Assembly: GCF_004000885.1 (NCBI RefSeq)
Contig: NZ_BIMC01000005.1
Span: 1 to 64,000, forward strand
Direction of reading: 5' to 3'
DNA length: 64,000 nucleotides
Source: Paenibacillus glucanolyticus NBRC 15330
GTDB taxonomy: Bacteria; Bacillota; Bacilli; Paenibacillales; Paenibacillaceae
Shown here: positions 27,873-36,590 of the stretch, piece after piece
Layout: each line of letters begins with the position of its first letter
Numbering within the stretch: the stretch's first letter is position 1
Made by a program: the position numbers and the translations under genes
Notes under the pieces: model-generated
The model's database searches: none
The model's input: only the letters and a program-made list of their open reading frames with translations
Told to the model about the DNA's origin: nothing

Positions 27873-28745
27873 CTACATGTTCATCATCATAAATGCAGGT
27901 GCTCCAAGCAAAACAATTACAATCATAAAAATTACGACCATCGGCAGCACCAGCTTCGAGGAGGCCTGCTCCCCCCTTGTTCTTCCGATGGCCTTGCGCT
28001 TCTCCCACAGCACACGCGACAGATCCCGAAGCGCCAGTACAAAGTCATTTCCGCCTCGACGAAAATTAAGCAGAACCGTAGTTGTAAATATCGACACTTC
28101 CTGAACGCCGCATCGTTTGTTAAACTGCTCGAAGGCGTGCTGGAACGGATGGCCTCCCTCCCATTCCAGCACCATTCTCTTAAGCTCTGCATACAGGGGA
28201 TGATTCATATCCTTGTTCCGTTCTACACAGTGAATCACTGCCCGCTGCACCGTTTCTCCTGCCCCAACAAGCAGCACAATCTTGTTTAGAAGCTCCGGCA
28301 GCTCCATAATGATTTCTTGCTCGCGCAGCATCACTTTTTTATGCAGATCCTTAACCAAAGCAACGGGCAGCAATGTGCCTAACCCCAATCCCGCTATAAG
28401 CCCCATAACCTCTCCCGATAACAATGCCCATATACATCCACCGATCCAAATTAGCCATGTATACGCAAGTGCCTCGGCCATAAACAGCAGCGTCAATTCT
28501 GCACTGTGGCGCAAGCCGTATATTTTCTGGACGGAGCCCTGCATCCGATAGAAGACAATCGGAATGCGCATCGGAACCTTCCCCCGCTCCAGCATGAACA
28601 GCAGAGGCGGAGCCAGCCTTTGCAGTCTCAGTCCCGCCATGGACAACTTGCTAAGACGATGGTATCGTTCGCCGCACATTTGATTCAGCACCACCCAACC
28701 ACCCACAAGCAGAACCATCAGCGCACCGGATATCCATGTCAACAT
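27873..28745 (-). CDS. tadC: TadC-type inner membrane platform protein
   Basis: 290 residues with a type II secretion system F domain. Helices lie near residues 2-20, 85-130 and 260-290, with the F-domain core (LLNKIVLLVGAGETVQRAV ...RRGGNDF) between. It forms the membrane platform with TadB that couples the TadA ATPase to pilin assembly. It is spaced 15 bases from tadB. Confidence 0.92.
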   Translation of the reverse strand: MLTWISGALMVLLVGGWVVLNQMCGERYHRLSKLSMAGLRLQRLAPPLLFMLERGKVPMRIPIVFYRMQGSVQKIYGLRHSAELTLLFMAEALAYTWLIWIGGCIWALLSGEVMGLIAGLGLGTLLPVALVKDLHKKVMLREQEIIMELPELLNKIVLLVGAGETVQRAVIHCVERNKDMNHPLYAELKRMVLEWEGGHPFQHAFEQFNKRCGVQEVSIFTTTVLLNFRRGGNDFVLALRDLSRVLWEKRKAIGRTRGEQASSKLVLPMVVIFMIVIVLLGAPAFMMMNM

Positions 28746-28760
28746 GCCCGCTTCACCTCC

Positions 28761-29618
28761 TTACACCTTGATGTTCATCATTTTGCTGATCCACAGGAAA
28801 CAGCCTCCTAAAGCAGCCAATGCAAAGGTTGAAATCAAAATCCCGGCTCCGCTGTACATAGGCTCCATGTAATCGGGAGACGTCATATTCATGAACAGCA
28901 GCAGCAGGAACGGCGCAGCCAGCAGCGCCTTGGATTCAAACCGCTTCTGGGCAATCATCACGGATATCTCCTGCTGTATGTCCAGCTTTTCTCCGATGAC
29001 GGAAGAGGTTCTGCGAACGACTTCAACCAGATCGCCGCCTGTTCGTTTGCACGTTGAGAAAACATCTGCGAAATTCGTAATATCCTCCATCCCTGCTCTC
29101 CGGGCAAAATCCTGCAGCGCCACTTCAATCGGTTCACCGTATTCTAATCGGGACACAATGACTTTAAGCTCAAAGATCAGATCACTGCTAGCTCCGGGAT
29201 CGAGCAGCAGTAAATCCTGTACCGCATCCCTGAACCCGTTCTCTACGGAACGGCCAGCCGACAGCGATGAGGACAAAGAGTACAGAGCCTGCTTAAAGTG
29301 GAGATTCAACGTCTTGCGTCTGCGATCCAACATAAACCGGCGCCAAAACTTAGGAATCATCAAACCGCCGGCGCCAAGCAACAATGACAAAATCAAATGG
29401 TGATAAAACAGATAACCGATGAAAGAAAACAGAACTCCGCCAAGGATGACACATGCCGCTCTTTGTCTTATCGAGAGGTGATACACACTGTAATCCGGAA
29501 GGGTGTTCGTTCGTTGAGCGGTAATTCGCTCGGCCTTCCCGCCAGCCTTACGTCGTTTCATCGCCTGCTCGCCTTGTTCCTTCTCGGAAATCGGGACTGA
29601 GCTGTGAGGCCGGTTCAT
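28761..29618 (-). CDS. tadB: TadB-type inner membrane platform protein
   Basis: 285 residues when started at the ATG at 29618, which follows GGGGGTGG and overlaps the tadA stop as ATGA; longer upstream starts are less likely. A polar N-terminus, two helices around residues 60-100, a T2SS F domain (LSAGRSVENGFRDA ... CKRTGGDLVEV) and C-terminal helices are seen. It is the partner of TadC. Confidence 0.92.
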   Translation of the reverse strand: MNRPHSSVPISEKEQGEQAMKRRKAGGKAERITAQRTNTLPDYSVYHLSIRQRAACVILGGVLFSFIGYLFYHHLILSLLLGAGGLMIPKFWRRFMLDRRRKTLNLHFKQALYSLSSSLSAGRSVENGFRDAVQDLLLLDPGASSDLIFELKVIVSRLEYGEPIEVALQDFARRAGMEDITNFADVFSTCKRTGGDLVEVVRRTSSVIGEKLDIQQEISVMIAQKRFESKALLAAPFLLLLFMNMTSPDYMEPMYSGAGILISTFALAALGGCFLWISKMMNIKV

Positions 29619-30865
29619 TCCGCCACCCCCACGATCTTCCTCAGCGGCCAATCCGTAATCCCGGCCATTTGAAGCTTGTCCGAGCATCGAAGTGGGTTAC
29701 CGCAAGGTTCAAGGCCCCCAATAACCCGGCCGGACGCTTCCCCCCTCTCACGGAATCGATACAGCGGGTTCAAGAGCACTTCCCCGCCGTTCATCCCGAT
29801 CACTTCGCTAATCTCCGTTACGCGCCGCGAACGATCTCTTAGCCGCGATAAATGAACGAATACATCAATAGCCGAGCTGATTTGCTGACGGACCACACTG
29901 ATTGGGAGATCCGCACCGCTCAGCACCATCGTCTCCAGGCGGCTGATCATATCCTGCGTGCTGTTGGCATGACCTGTCGACAGACTTCCGTCATGCCCGG
30001 TATTCATTGCCTGCAGCATATCCAGCGCCTCGCTTCCACGAACCTCACCCACCACGATCCGATTGGGACGCATCCGCAGCGACGAACGGATCAGATCGCG
30101 CATGGCGATTTCCCCCCGGCCTTCTGTGTTGGCATTCCGTGTCTCAAGTGACACCAGGTTTGGAACGGTTACGATCTTCAATTCTGCCGAATCCTCAATC
30201 GTTATGACCCTTTCATCAGGCGGAATATACTGCGATAGGGCATTCAGGAAGGTTGTCTTTCCCGAGCCCGTTCCACCGCCTATAAAAATGTTGTACTTGC
30301 CCTTGACCAATACCCGGAGCAGTTCTGCCGCTTCCTCCGATAACGCCCCCCTTTCGACCAGATCATGCATCGTCATCGGCGATTCCGGAAATTTGCGAAT
30401 CGTCATGGTCGGGCCTTTCAGTGCTATGGGGGGAAGCACAATGTTAACCCGCGAGCCATCCTTCAATCTCGCGTCTACAATAGGTGTTGACTCGTTTACC
30501 ACACGGTTTACCGTACCGACAATGCTCTGAATGATATCTTCGAGGCGGCTCTGCGACTCGAATTGGAGCGGCAGCTTCTTCACCTCACCATCCTGCTCAA
30601 TGAAAATATCCTGATGGCTGTTGATCATAATCTCCGTTATTCTGGGGTTATCTACTAAGGGCTGAAGCACATCCAACCCGCGAAAGGAATCATACACTCT
30701 CCGCACCAGCCTGCGCTTCTCTGCGGCCGTCAGCTCCAAAAGCTCGCGCCTTCTCCACACCATCTCCTCGATGCGGGCCATCAACTCCGAGTTGTTCACG
30801 CTGGAGCTCATGTCCAGCTCAGACCGAACCTGATCACGGACGGACTTGAATTGATCTTCCATCAT
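29615..30865 (-). CDS. tadA: TadA/CpaF secretion ATPase
   Basis: 416 residues of the VirB11/CpaF family. Walker A GGGTGSGKT is at residues 196-204, with the Asp box VITIEDSAEL, the His box region GHDGSLSTGHANS, and arginine fingers upstream (TIRKF). It hydrolyses ATP in the cytosol to drive flp pilus assembly. It is 5 bases after tadZ and coupled to tadB. Confidence 0.96.
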   Translation of the reverse strand: MMEDQFKSVRDQVRSELDMSSSVNNSELMARIEEMVWRRRELLELTAAEKRRLVRRVYDSFRGLDVLQPLVDNPRITEIMINSHQDIFIEQDGEVKKLPLQFESQSRLEDIIQSIVGTVNRVVNESTPIVDARLKDGSRVNIVLPPIALKGPTMTIRKFPESPMTMHDLVERGALSEEAAELLRVLVKGKYNIFIGGGTGSGKTTFLNALSQYIPPDERVITIEDSAELKIVTVPNLVSLETRNANTEGRGEIAMRDLIRSSLRMRPNRIVVGEVRGSEALDMLQAMNTGHDGSLSTGHANSTQDMISRLETMVLSGADLPISVVRQQISSAIDVFVHLSRLRDRSRRVTEISEVIGMNGGEVLLNPLYRFRERGEASGRVIGGLEPCGNPLRCSDKLQMAGITDWPLRKIVGVAE

Positions 30866-30870
30866 ATTCG

Positions 30871-32022
30871 CTACCCTCCGCCTGCAAGAGCTGGCCTAAT
30901 ACCCGAGTTATCCAACAGCTGCTGACAGAGCTTCAATACTTCCCTCTGGTATATGGGTGAGGACAACAGCAGCTCCTCTTGATGGAGCTGCTTCCATGAA
31001 GGAATATAAGGCAGTACATCGTCAATACCAATATCCTTGCGGGGGAGACTGTTCACCAGTTGGCCAGTAAACCGATTGACAATGAATCGACTGCGCTTCT
31101 TCATACTTCCGAAGAGTGCAGTGTTCTTTAATTCCAGCTGATCCATCCATACACAGCACTTATGCATACTAATAAGATCATCCAATAGAACCCAGATCAG
31201 CAGCTCGGCTTGTTCGAGAACGGCCTGCATTCGTTCCCCCATGTACCCTTCCGTATCCACCACTATGGCATCGTAGTGATGACAAGAAACTAGAGAGGTC
31301 AACAGCAAAGACGTATCCTCCAGGGTCATCTCCGTCATTTCCTTCACATTGAAACTCGGCTCAAAGGAATCACACTTCAGGCTATGATGCCTGACAATGT
31401 AAGGGGTTATCGACACCTCTGTCCTTGGAGCCAACTCTTGCGAGGCCTTCATGTCGTACAGCAATCTGGAGAAGCTTCCCTCCATGCCTACCGAGCCAGA
31501 AGGAAACAATGCGCTGCTGTTCACCGTCTCCAAGTTAAGATAGAACACTCTCAGCCCCAACACGCCCAGCTGCTTCGCCATATTCATTGCGATCGTCGAC
31601 TTGCCGCTCCCTCCAAGGGGAGATACAATGCCGATAACCGGTGTCGTTTCGGCATTCTGTTTCTCTAAAGAGCCGCCGTTTCTCTTACAGCAGGCTATCA
31701 TGACCTCCAGCAGCTGAGGCAGGGGCTGATACTTGGGCGTACTGCTGCCGTCTTCCATCCGTGAGAGTGGTGAATCACCTTCGCTAAGAAGCAGCCAAGG
31801 CACGGGGGCATCCCCTCGGCTGAGCCAGCTCTCCAACATTTCAGCATCCCCCACGACCAGATTCGGTACTTCCCCCGAGCTCATATAATGAAGAAATGAA
31901 TCCATGCGGGTAAATGCCGTCACTTGCAGAGCTGATCCGTAGGAACTGCCATACGCATAGTTCAGCAGCGGTTCGACATACCGGGAATCCTGCACTGCCA
32001 GCACAATTCGGGCCGGTATCAT
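30871..32022 (-). CDS. tadZ: TadZ/CpaE-like ATPase
   Basis: 383 residues from the ATG at 32022 (AGAGAGGG site); an in-frame start at 32154 would read through the leader hairpin and is unlikely. An N-terminal receiver-like domain (about 1-120) is followed by a MinD/ParA-like ATPase domain with the deviant P-loop SPLGGSGKST near 134-143 and an AIVVDTEGYMGE Walker B region. TadZ localises the pilus machinery, often at the pole. It is the first gene of the operon; no cpaB/rcpC gene is seen in this window. Confidence 0.88.
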   Translation of the reverse strand: MIPARIVLAVQDSRYVEPLLNYAYGSSYGSALQVTAFTRMDSFLHYMSSGEVPNLVVGDAEMLESWLSRGDAPVPWLLLSEGDSPLSRMEDGSSTPKYQPLPQLLEVMIACCKRNGGSLEKQNAETTPVIGIVSPLGGSGKSTIAMNMAKQLGVLGLRVFYLNLETVNSSALFPSGSVGMEGSFSRLLYDMKASQELAPRTEVSITPYIVRHHSLKCDSFEPSFNVKEMTEMTLEDTSLLLTSLVSCHHYDAIVVDTEGYMGERMQAVLEQAELLIWVLLDDLISMHKCCVWMDQLELKNTALFGSMKKRSRFIVNRFTGQLVNSLPRKDIGIDDVLPYIPSWKQLHQEELLLSSPIYQREVLKLCQQLLDNSGIRPALAGGG

Positions 32023-32050
32023 AAAGCCAATCCCTCTCTTCTGCAACAAC

Positions 32051-32100
32051 GCAAAAAAGCACCGTTCATGCCGCGTAATCGCGGTCAATGAACGGTGCTT
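32051..32100 (-). terminator. Terminator-like hairpin in the tadZ leader
   Basis: AAGCACCGTTCAT (32057-32069) pairs perfectly over 13 bp with ATGAACGGTGCTT (32088-32100), with an inner CCGCG/CGCGG stem. On the minus strand six Ts follow the outer stem (32058-32053). It lies between the predicted tad promoter and the tadZ ribosome site. Confidence 0.85.
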
Positions 32101-32125
32101 CCGTTGTCTGCTATAATTTGACATT

Positions 32126-32154
32126 AGAATATCACAGTTGCTGCAGAACGGCAA
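32126..32154 (-). promoter_or_regulatory. Predicted promoter of the tad operon
   Basis: Reading the minus strand, TTGCCG (32154-32149), a 17-base spacer and TATTCT (32131-32126) fit a vegetative promoter. The start would be near 32119, so the hairpin would begin about 20 bases into the transcript. Confidence 0.5.
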
Positions 32155-32191
32155 GATTTATTTTTATTACATAGATAGCCCTTAATCACTA

Positions 32192-32221
32192 TTGTCAAAA
32201 CGTGGATATATGCACTACTAT
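32192..32221 (+). promoter_or_regulatory. Predicted promoter of the nuclease lipoprotein gene
   Basis: TTGTCA (32192-32197), an 18-base spacer and TACTAT (32216-32221). The expected start (about 32228) falls at the edge of the LexA-like box. Confidence 0.45.
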
Positions 32222-32229
32222 ATAGGATT

Positions 32230-32243
32230 AGAACTAATGTTCT
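32230..32243 (+). promoter_or_regulatory. LexA/DinR-like operator
   Basis: AGAACTAATGTTCT keeps the GAAC-N4-GTTC core of the Bacillus SOS box; the outermost bases differ from the CG...CG consensus. It lies about +2 to +15 from the predicted start of the nuclease gene. Confidence 0.45.
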
Positions 32244-32330
32244 CTAAATAGTAACTACTTATATAGAAAAACCTATATAAACTCCTATACTATCTGGACG
32301 AATACATACAAGCCAGGAGAGTGACAACAA

Positions 32331-33185
32331 GTGAAACAACGAATGTTAACCGCTATACTAGCTGCCTTGCTTCTATTATCAGGCTGCAGCCAGCCAATAA
32401 TGTCTCCAGCAACATCCAGCGAGCAGACTTCAACCCAAGCCAAGTCCGGCACGGACACGGCCAGCTCCAATGCGGCGGCCTACCCAACCGATGACCTCAA
32501 TCTCCCGAGGGTTGCCGTAGAGCTGGTCAAAGCCATAGACGGAGACACTATCAGCGTTATGTTTGAAGGAAAAAAGGAAAACGTTCGGCTGCTGCTGATC
32601 GATACGCCCGAAACCAGTCATCCGAAATTGGGCGTACAGCCATTCGGGCCCGAGGCCAAAGCCTTTACAAAGGAACTGGTGGAACAAGCCGATCGGCTGG
32701 AACTGGAATTTGACATCGGTCCGAACCGCGATAAATACTCCAGGCTGCTCGCCTACGTTTATGCCGATGGAACCATGGTTCAGGAAGCGCTGCTTCAGGA
32801 AGGACTCGCACGTGTCGCCTACATCTATCCGCCCAACACCCGGTACGTTGACAAATTCGACGATTTGCAGCGAATCAGCCGGGAGCAGGCTCTCGGCATA
32901 TGGAGCGTAGAGAACTACGCCCAGGAAGACGGATTCCATCCGGAAGAACAGGACGCGAATAAAAACAACAACAATAATAACAATAGCACCCCAACAACCA
33001 AAACTCCGATTGAGAACCGCGAGAAGCCCAAGCAAGGCTGCGACATTAAAGGGAATATCAACTCCAAAGGCGAAAAAATCTACCATACTCCCCAATCTCC
33101 CTATTATGATCGCACGAAGCAGGAGCAGTGGTTCTGCACGGAGGAAGAAGCCGTCCAGGCCGGCTTCCGGGCGCCTCGCATTTAG
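32331..33185 (+). CDS. Thermonuclease-family (SNase) lipoprotein
   Basis: 284 residues from a GTG after AGGAG. The lipoprotein signal has a cysteine at residue 19 (LLSGC). A staphylococcal nuclease-like domain spans about 60-190 with [13 protein letters not shown] and [14 protein letters not shown] (catalytic Asp/Arg/Glu region). An Asn-rich linker follows (about 203-220) and a C-terminal module with [13 protein letters not shown] ... [14 protein letters not shown], typical of the tail domain of secreted SNase proteins. It is anchored outside the membrane and probably degrades nucleic acids. A LexA-like box lies upstream. Confidence 0.92.
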   Translation: MKQRMLTAILAALLLLSGCSQPIMSPATSSEQTSTQAKSGTDTASSNAAAYPTDDLNLPRVAVELVKAIDGDTISVMFEGKKENVRLLLIDTPETSHPKLGVQPFGPEAKAFTKELVEQADRLELEFDIGPNRDKYSRLLAYVYADGTMVQEALLQEGLARVAYIYPPNTRYVDKFDDLQRISREQALGIWSVENYAQEDGFHPEEQDANKNNNNNNNSTPTTKTPIENREKPKQGCDIKGNINSKGEKIYHTPQSPYYDRTKQEQWFCTEEEAVQAGFRAPRI

Positions 33186-33206
33186 AATTGAATTTCAGGA
33201 TATGAA

Positions 33207-33224
33207 ATGAACATTCATGTTCAT
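33207..33224 (+). promoter_or_regulatory. Palindromic operator candidate before the PepSY gene
   Basis: ATGAACAT-TC-ATGTTCAT: two 8-base arms around a 2-base centre, 43 bases before the PepSY start. The form suits a dimeric repressor such as TetR or MarR type; none is encoded next to it. Confidence 0.45.
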
Positions 33225-33266
33225 CTTATATACATTTTAGCCGTATGTGAAAAGGAGCCACGAGTC

Positions 33267-34685
33267 ATGGGGAAAAAGAAAACACCAGCAACCCAGCCCA
33301 ATGAAAGCCAGCCGCTTAATCCAAGCTCTGCCGCACTGTACAAAACCGTCTGGAGATGGCACTTCTATGCCGGCATCCTATTTGCTCCTTTTCTGATCAT
33401 CCTGGCTATAACCGGCTCCGTTTACTTATTTAAGCCCCAGATTGAACAAGCGCTATATCGGGACTACTACACGGTAACCCCTCAGGTTGAAAGGGTAACT
33501 CCAAGCAAGCTGGTCGGACAAGTTAAAGAGCTCTACCCTGATGCTACCATTACCAAGTATCGCCCCGGCGAGTCGGACTCCCGCTCCACGGAAATCAGCA
33601 TGACCTCTGGCAATGAATCCATGACCGTCTTCATGAATCCTTATACGGGAGAGAAAATTGGCGAGCTGAAAGACAAAGACCGCATAATGGACAAGATCGA
33701 GGAATTCCACGGTGAGCTGATGGTCGGGACGATCGGAGACCGAATCGTCGAACTAGCCGCCTGCTGGGCGATTGTGCTCATCCTGACCGGCCTGTATTTA
33801 TGGCTTCCGAAAAATAAAAACAAAAGCAAAACCAAGAAGAAGAGAAGCCTTGCCGGCGTCCTGTATCCAAGGCTCGGCAAGGGCAAGCAAATTCTCCGCA
33901 GGGATCTGCATGCCGTACCCGCCTTCTGGGTTGCAGCAGGCATGTTATTTCTCATCATGACCGGATTGCCATGGTCAGGCCTGTGGGGCAGCAACTTTCA
34001 GACCGTGGCAACCAATACCGGTGCCGGCTACCCTCCGTCCATCTGGTCTGGCAGCGCGCCATCCTCCCATGTGGTGCAGACCAAGGACGTGGCAGAAGTA
34101 CCCTGGGCTGCAGAGAATCTGGAGGTGCCGAACTCCAGCATCTCCGACTTTATGCCACTTCCGATCGAAGATGTAATGTATGTCGCGAGAAGCGAGGGCA
34201 TCCATCCGAGCTATACGATCAGCATCCCGCAGCAAGCGGATGGTGTCTATACGCTGTCCGCCTATCCGCCTAAAGCCCAGGATGAGGCCACGATGCATAT
34301 CGACCAGTACAGCGGAGCGGTTTTGGCAGATTATCGCTATGATCATTACGGATCGGTCGGCAAAGCCGTCGCCCTTGGGATTACGCTGCATAAAGGAACC
34401 CAATTCGGCATCGTAAACCAGATCTTCAGTTTGCTTATATGCGTGGGAATCGTTCTAATCGCGGTAAGCGGTCTGTACTTGTGGTGGAAGAGAAAACCGG
34501 AACATGGGCTGGGAGCACCGAAGGCACCCGAGGTGGATGCCAAGCATAGGAGAGTATTCCTTCTGCTCTTCATCGCTCTGGGGATTCTGTTCCCGCTGGT
34601 GGGATTATCGCTCATCATCGTCTGGCTCATCGATCGGTTTATCGTTCGGAGAATATCGGCTGTCAAGACATTTCTGAATGCCTGA
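33267..34685 (+). CDS. PepSY-associated transmembrane protein
   Basis: 472 residues from the ATG at 33267 after AAAAGGAG; an in-frame upstream start at 33207 has no site and would overlap the palindrome. Four long helices (about 28-55, 175-200, 230-250 and 390-410) with a final pair near 435-465, and an extracytoplasmic PepSY region, match the PiuB/PepSY_TM family. These proteins are often linked to iron uptake or reduction across the membrane. It overlaps nothing and is followed by a FixH/YtkA-like lipoprotein gene 37 bases later. Confidence 0.88.
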   Translation: MGKKKTPATQPNESQPLNPSSAALYKTVWRWHFYAGILFAPFLIILAITGSVYLFKPQIEQALYRDYYTVTPQVERVTPSKLVGQVKELYPDATITKYRPGESDSRSTEISMTSGNESMTVFMNPYTGEKIGELKDKDRIMDKIEEFHGELMVGTIGDRIVELAACWAIVLILTGLYLWLPKNKNKSKTKKKRSLAGVLYPRLGKGKQILRRDLHAVPAFWVAAGMLFLIMTGLPWSGLWGSNFQTVATNTGAGYPPSIWSGSAPSSHVVQTKDVAEVPWAAENLEVPNSSISDFMPLPIEDVMYVARSEGIHPSYTISIPQQADGVYTLSAYPPKAQDEATMHIDQYSGAVLADYRYDHYGSVGKAVALGITLHKGTQFGIVNQIFSLLICVGIVLIAVSGLYLWWKRKPEHGLGAPKAPEVDAKHRRVFLLLFIALGILFPLVGLSLIIVWLIDRFIVRRISAVKTFLNA

Positions 34686-34722
34686 ACAACATATTCAAAC
34701 CATAACAAGGGGTGGCGGTTTC

Positions 34723-35199
34723 ATGATCGTAAAAAGCCGTTTTATAATGTCCATTCTGCTGTCGGTCCTATTGCTGAGTGCTTGTTCGGCCAATCCTGAC
34801 GCAGCCAATCGGTTCGAAAAGGAAATTCCGCTGATCGCCGAGGTTAATATCCCCGACACACTATCCGTGAGTCAACCGGAGACCATCGAGATCATCCTTA
34901 CCCAGGGCGGCCAAAGAGTGCCGGGTGCGGACTTTGTCCATTACGAGCTGTGGAGCCATGACGGCTCCCTGCGTGACCCTATGACGGATGCGGTAGAGGT
35001 AGGAGAAGGTGTGTATACAGTAACCAAAACCTTCGATAAAGAGGGGCTTTATTTCTTTAAACTTCATTGCGGCAATAACGGCTCCATCATCATTCCCCAA
35101 AAACCGTTCGCGGTCGGAGCATTGTCCGAGGCAGAGCTTGCCTATCTCCAAGCGGAAACCCCGACATTTCAAGAAGGCACAGCTGAACATCAGCATTAA
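34723..35199 (+). CDS. FixH/YtkA-like lipoprotein
   Basis: 158 residues from the ATG at 34723 after AAGGGGTGG. The signal peptide ends in a lipobox (LLLSAC). A beta-sandwich of the FixH/YtkA type follows (EIILTQGGQRVPGADFVHYELW ... GLYFFKLHCG), with a short acidic, His-containing tail. Such proteins are often associated with copper or with PepSY proteins at the outer membrane face. It is probably co-transcribed with the PepSY gene. Confidence 0.78.
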   Translation: MIVKSRFIMSILLSVLLLSACSANPDAANRFEKEIPLIAEVNIPDTLSVSQPETIEIILTQGGQRVPGADFVHYELWSHDGSLRDPMTDAVEVGEGVYTVTKTFDKEGLYFFKLHCGNNGSIIIPQKPFAVGALSEAELAYLQAETPTFQEGTAEHQH

Positions 35200-35213
35200 A
35201 AATAAGACTTCAT

Positions 35214-35639
35214 CTAGGATAAAAACCGGCGCCGAATCTCCGGCGTCGGAACCATGCATTCGTTGGAGCGTCCAAACCAGCGGTAACGGTTCTTTGCTAC
35301 CCAGCGGTACACCAGGTTCCGTAAGACAGGCGGAATCAGGATGAGCGCATACGACAGCGACCATGGAAAGCGAAGACGCCGTGCAATGCGAAGAGCACCT
35401 GTCGACCTTGTATAATACTTCCCATTTTCAATCAATATCATCGTTTCGGTTGACTCTCCATCAAATCCCCCTTGGCGCAGCAGCTCCTGTCCAATCTCCG
35501 ATTGCAGCGAAGCAAAGCGGAACGCCCCCGCAGGATCTCTCCGAATAATGAATTGGGTCAACCCTTGGCACAAATGGCACACGCCATCGATCAGCACAAC
35601 GGCATAGTCCTCATTATTTACGATGCGTTGATCCTCCAT
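35214..35639 (-). CDS. DCC-family (DUF393) thiol-disulfide oxidoreductase-like protein
   Basis: 141 residues from the ATG at 35639, preceded by GAGGGGGC. The family signature DGVCHLC (Asp then CxxC near residue 17) and the FRFASLQSE and YALILIPPVLRN segments identify a DUF393/DCC protein. The biochemical role of this family is not settled. It converges on the FixH-like gene, 14 bases from its stop. Confidence 0.88.
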   Translation of the reverse strand: MEDQRIVNNEDYAVVLIDGVCHLCQGLTQFIIRRDPAGAFRFASLQSEIGQELLRQGGFDGESTETMILIENGKYYTRSTGALRIARRLRFPWSLSYALILIPPVLRNLVYRWVAKNRYRWFGRSNECMVPTPEIRRRFLS

Positions 35640-35782
35640 AGTTCGCAGCCCCCTCGTATTATATAAAAAAACACGTCTCTCGACGTACTTTCTCAGACAA
35701 CAGATTGCATACAGCAAAACTCATTCTTGCAAGTTAAGATTAGCAAGCCGCTAATCGAATAGTTTATACTTTCTTCCTTAAA

Positions 35783-35811
35783 GAAAAAACGCAGGAGCCC
35801 TCTCCTACGCT
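35783..35811 (-). terminator. Terminator after the Cys-motif small protein gene
   Basis: GCAGGAG and CTCCTACGC arms (35791-35810) form a stem with a 4-base loop and one mismatch, followed on the minus strand by TTTTTT. Confidence 0.8.
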
Positions 35812-35838
35812 TGATCAAGTACGCTATTTTTGGTTTTA

Positions 35839-36114
35839 CTACTCAGCAGCTTTACTCAGCCACTCGCCGTCTTTCATCTGCTGGTCGAATTCGTTCGAGA
35901 ATTTCTCCATGCATTTGCATATGAAATCTTTACGACAAACCGGGCAAGGTACTTTCCCAAGTCGGCTGAGCGCAGTCAGTTTCCATTCCGGGAAGCGGTT
36001 GTAGAATACGCGAATATCCGTTCCGTCAGCCGTGTGGATAATGAATTCGTATAGCCCTTCTTTGTCATTGCTTCCAGCTGTGGTCACACTTGCAATATGC
36101 GGTCTGTATGGCAT
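35839..36114 (-). CDS. Small cysteine-motif protein of unknown function
   Basis: 91 residues. The first half is a beta-rich stretch; the second holds CPVCRKDFICKC (four cysteines from about residue 57), a probable small zinc site, followed by a helical tail. There is no signal peptide. I do not recognise the family. It has its own terminator and a separate promoter region, so it looks like a real single gene. Confidence 0.65.
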   Translation of the reverse strand: MPYRPHIASVTTAGSNDKEGLYEFIIHTADGTDIRVFYNRFPEWKLTALSRLGKVPCPVCRKDFICKCMEKFSNEFDQQMKDGEWLSKAAE

Positions 36115-36202
36115 GTCATCACCCGTTTATTTTATTTAAATTCCTTATGACTGGTTTGTACTTTCTGGTACTTAGTCATATTAAAGAATTTTAGAGGTGA
36201 TG

Positions 36203-36445
36203 TCAACCGAAGAACACATCCAGGATCGAGCCAAGCTGGCCTCGCTTTTTCCCTTCCAATATATCCGGGTTGAACACTTCCACATATCCGCAGTTTGTGC
36301 AGGAAACAAACAGGAAATGGTTGTGCTGAATATCAAACATCTTGCTTAGTCCTGCTCCCGACATGGAGACCTCCTTCGTCTGGCAGTGATTGCCTCCGCA
36401 TTTACTGCACACAAACCGTTCCTCGATCATTTGTTCAATACGCAT
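36203..36445 (-). CDS. Zinc-ribbon protein, COG3478-like
   Basis: 80 residues from the ATG at 36445 (AAAGGGG site). Two CxxC knuckles (CSKCGG and CTNCGY) separated by about 32 residues form a zinc ribbon, as in small predicted nucleic-acid-binding proteins of COG3478. The C-terminus is hydrophobic (LGSILDVFFG). Function is not known. Confidence 0.75.
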   Translation of the reverse strand: MRIEQMIEERFVCSKCGGNHCQTKEVSMSGAGLSKMFDIQHNHFLFVSCTNCGYVEVFNPDILEGKKRGQLGSILDVFFG

Positions 36446-36529
36446 CCCAGGTGCCCCTTTCTCAATACTCAATCATAAGGAGAAATACGGAGTTTCATGT
36501 AAAAAGTTTCATATATGCAAGCTGAGCTG

Positions 36530-36566
36530 ACAAAAAAAGATGACCCTCATATAAGAGAGTCATCCC
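36530..36566 (-). terminator. Terminator of the ohr gene
   Basis: GATGACCCTC (36539-36548) and GAGAGTCATC (36555-36564) form a stem with one mismatch; seven Ts follow on the minus strand. Confidence 0.85.
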
Positions 36567-36590
36567 CATTTCTTGTTCTTGTTCTTATGG

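Noticed and set aside
32023..32154. Longer tadZ N-terminus
   Set aside because: It would translate the leader hairpin into a Cys/Arg-rich stretch with no family similarity; the ATG at 32022 has the ribosome site.
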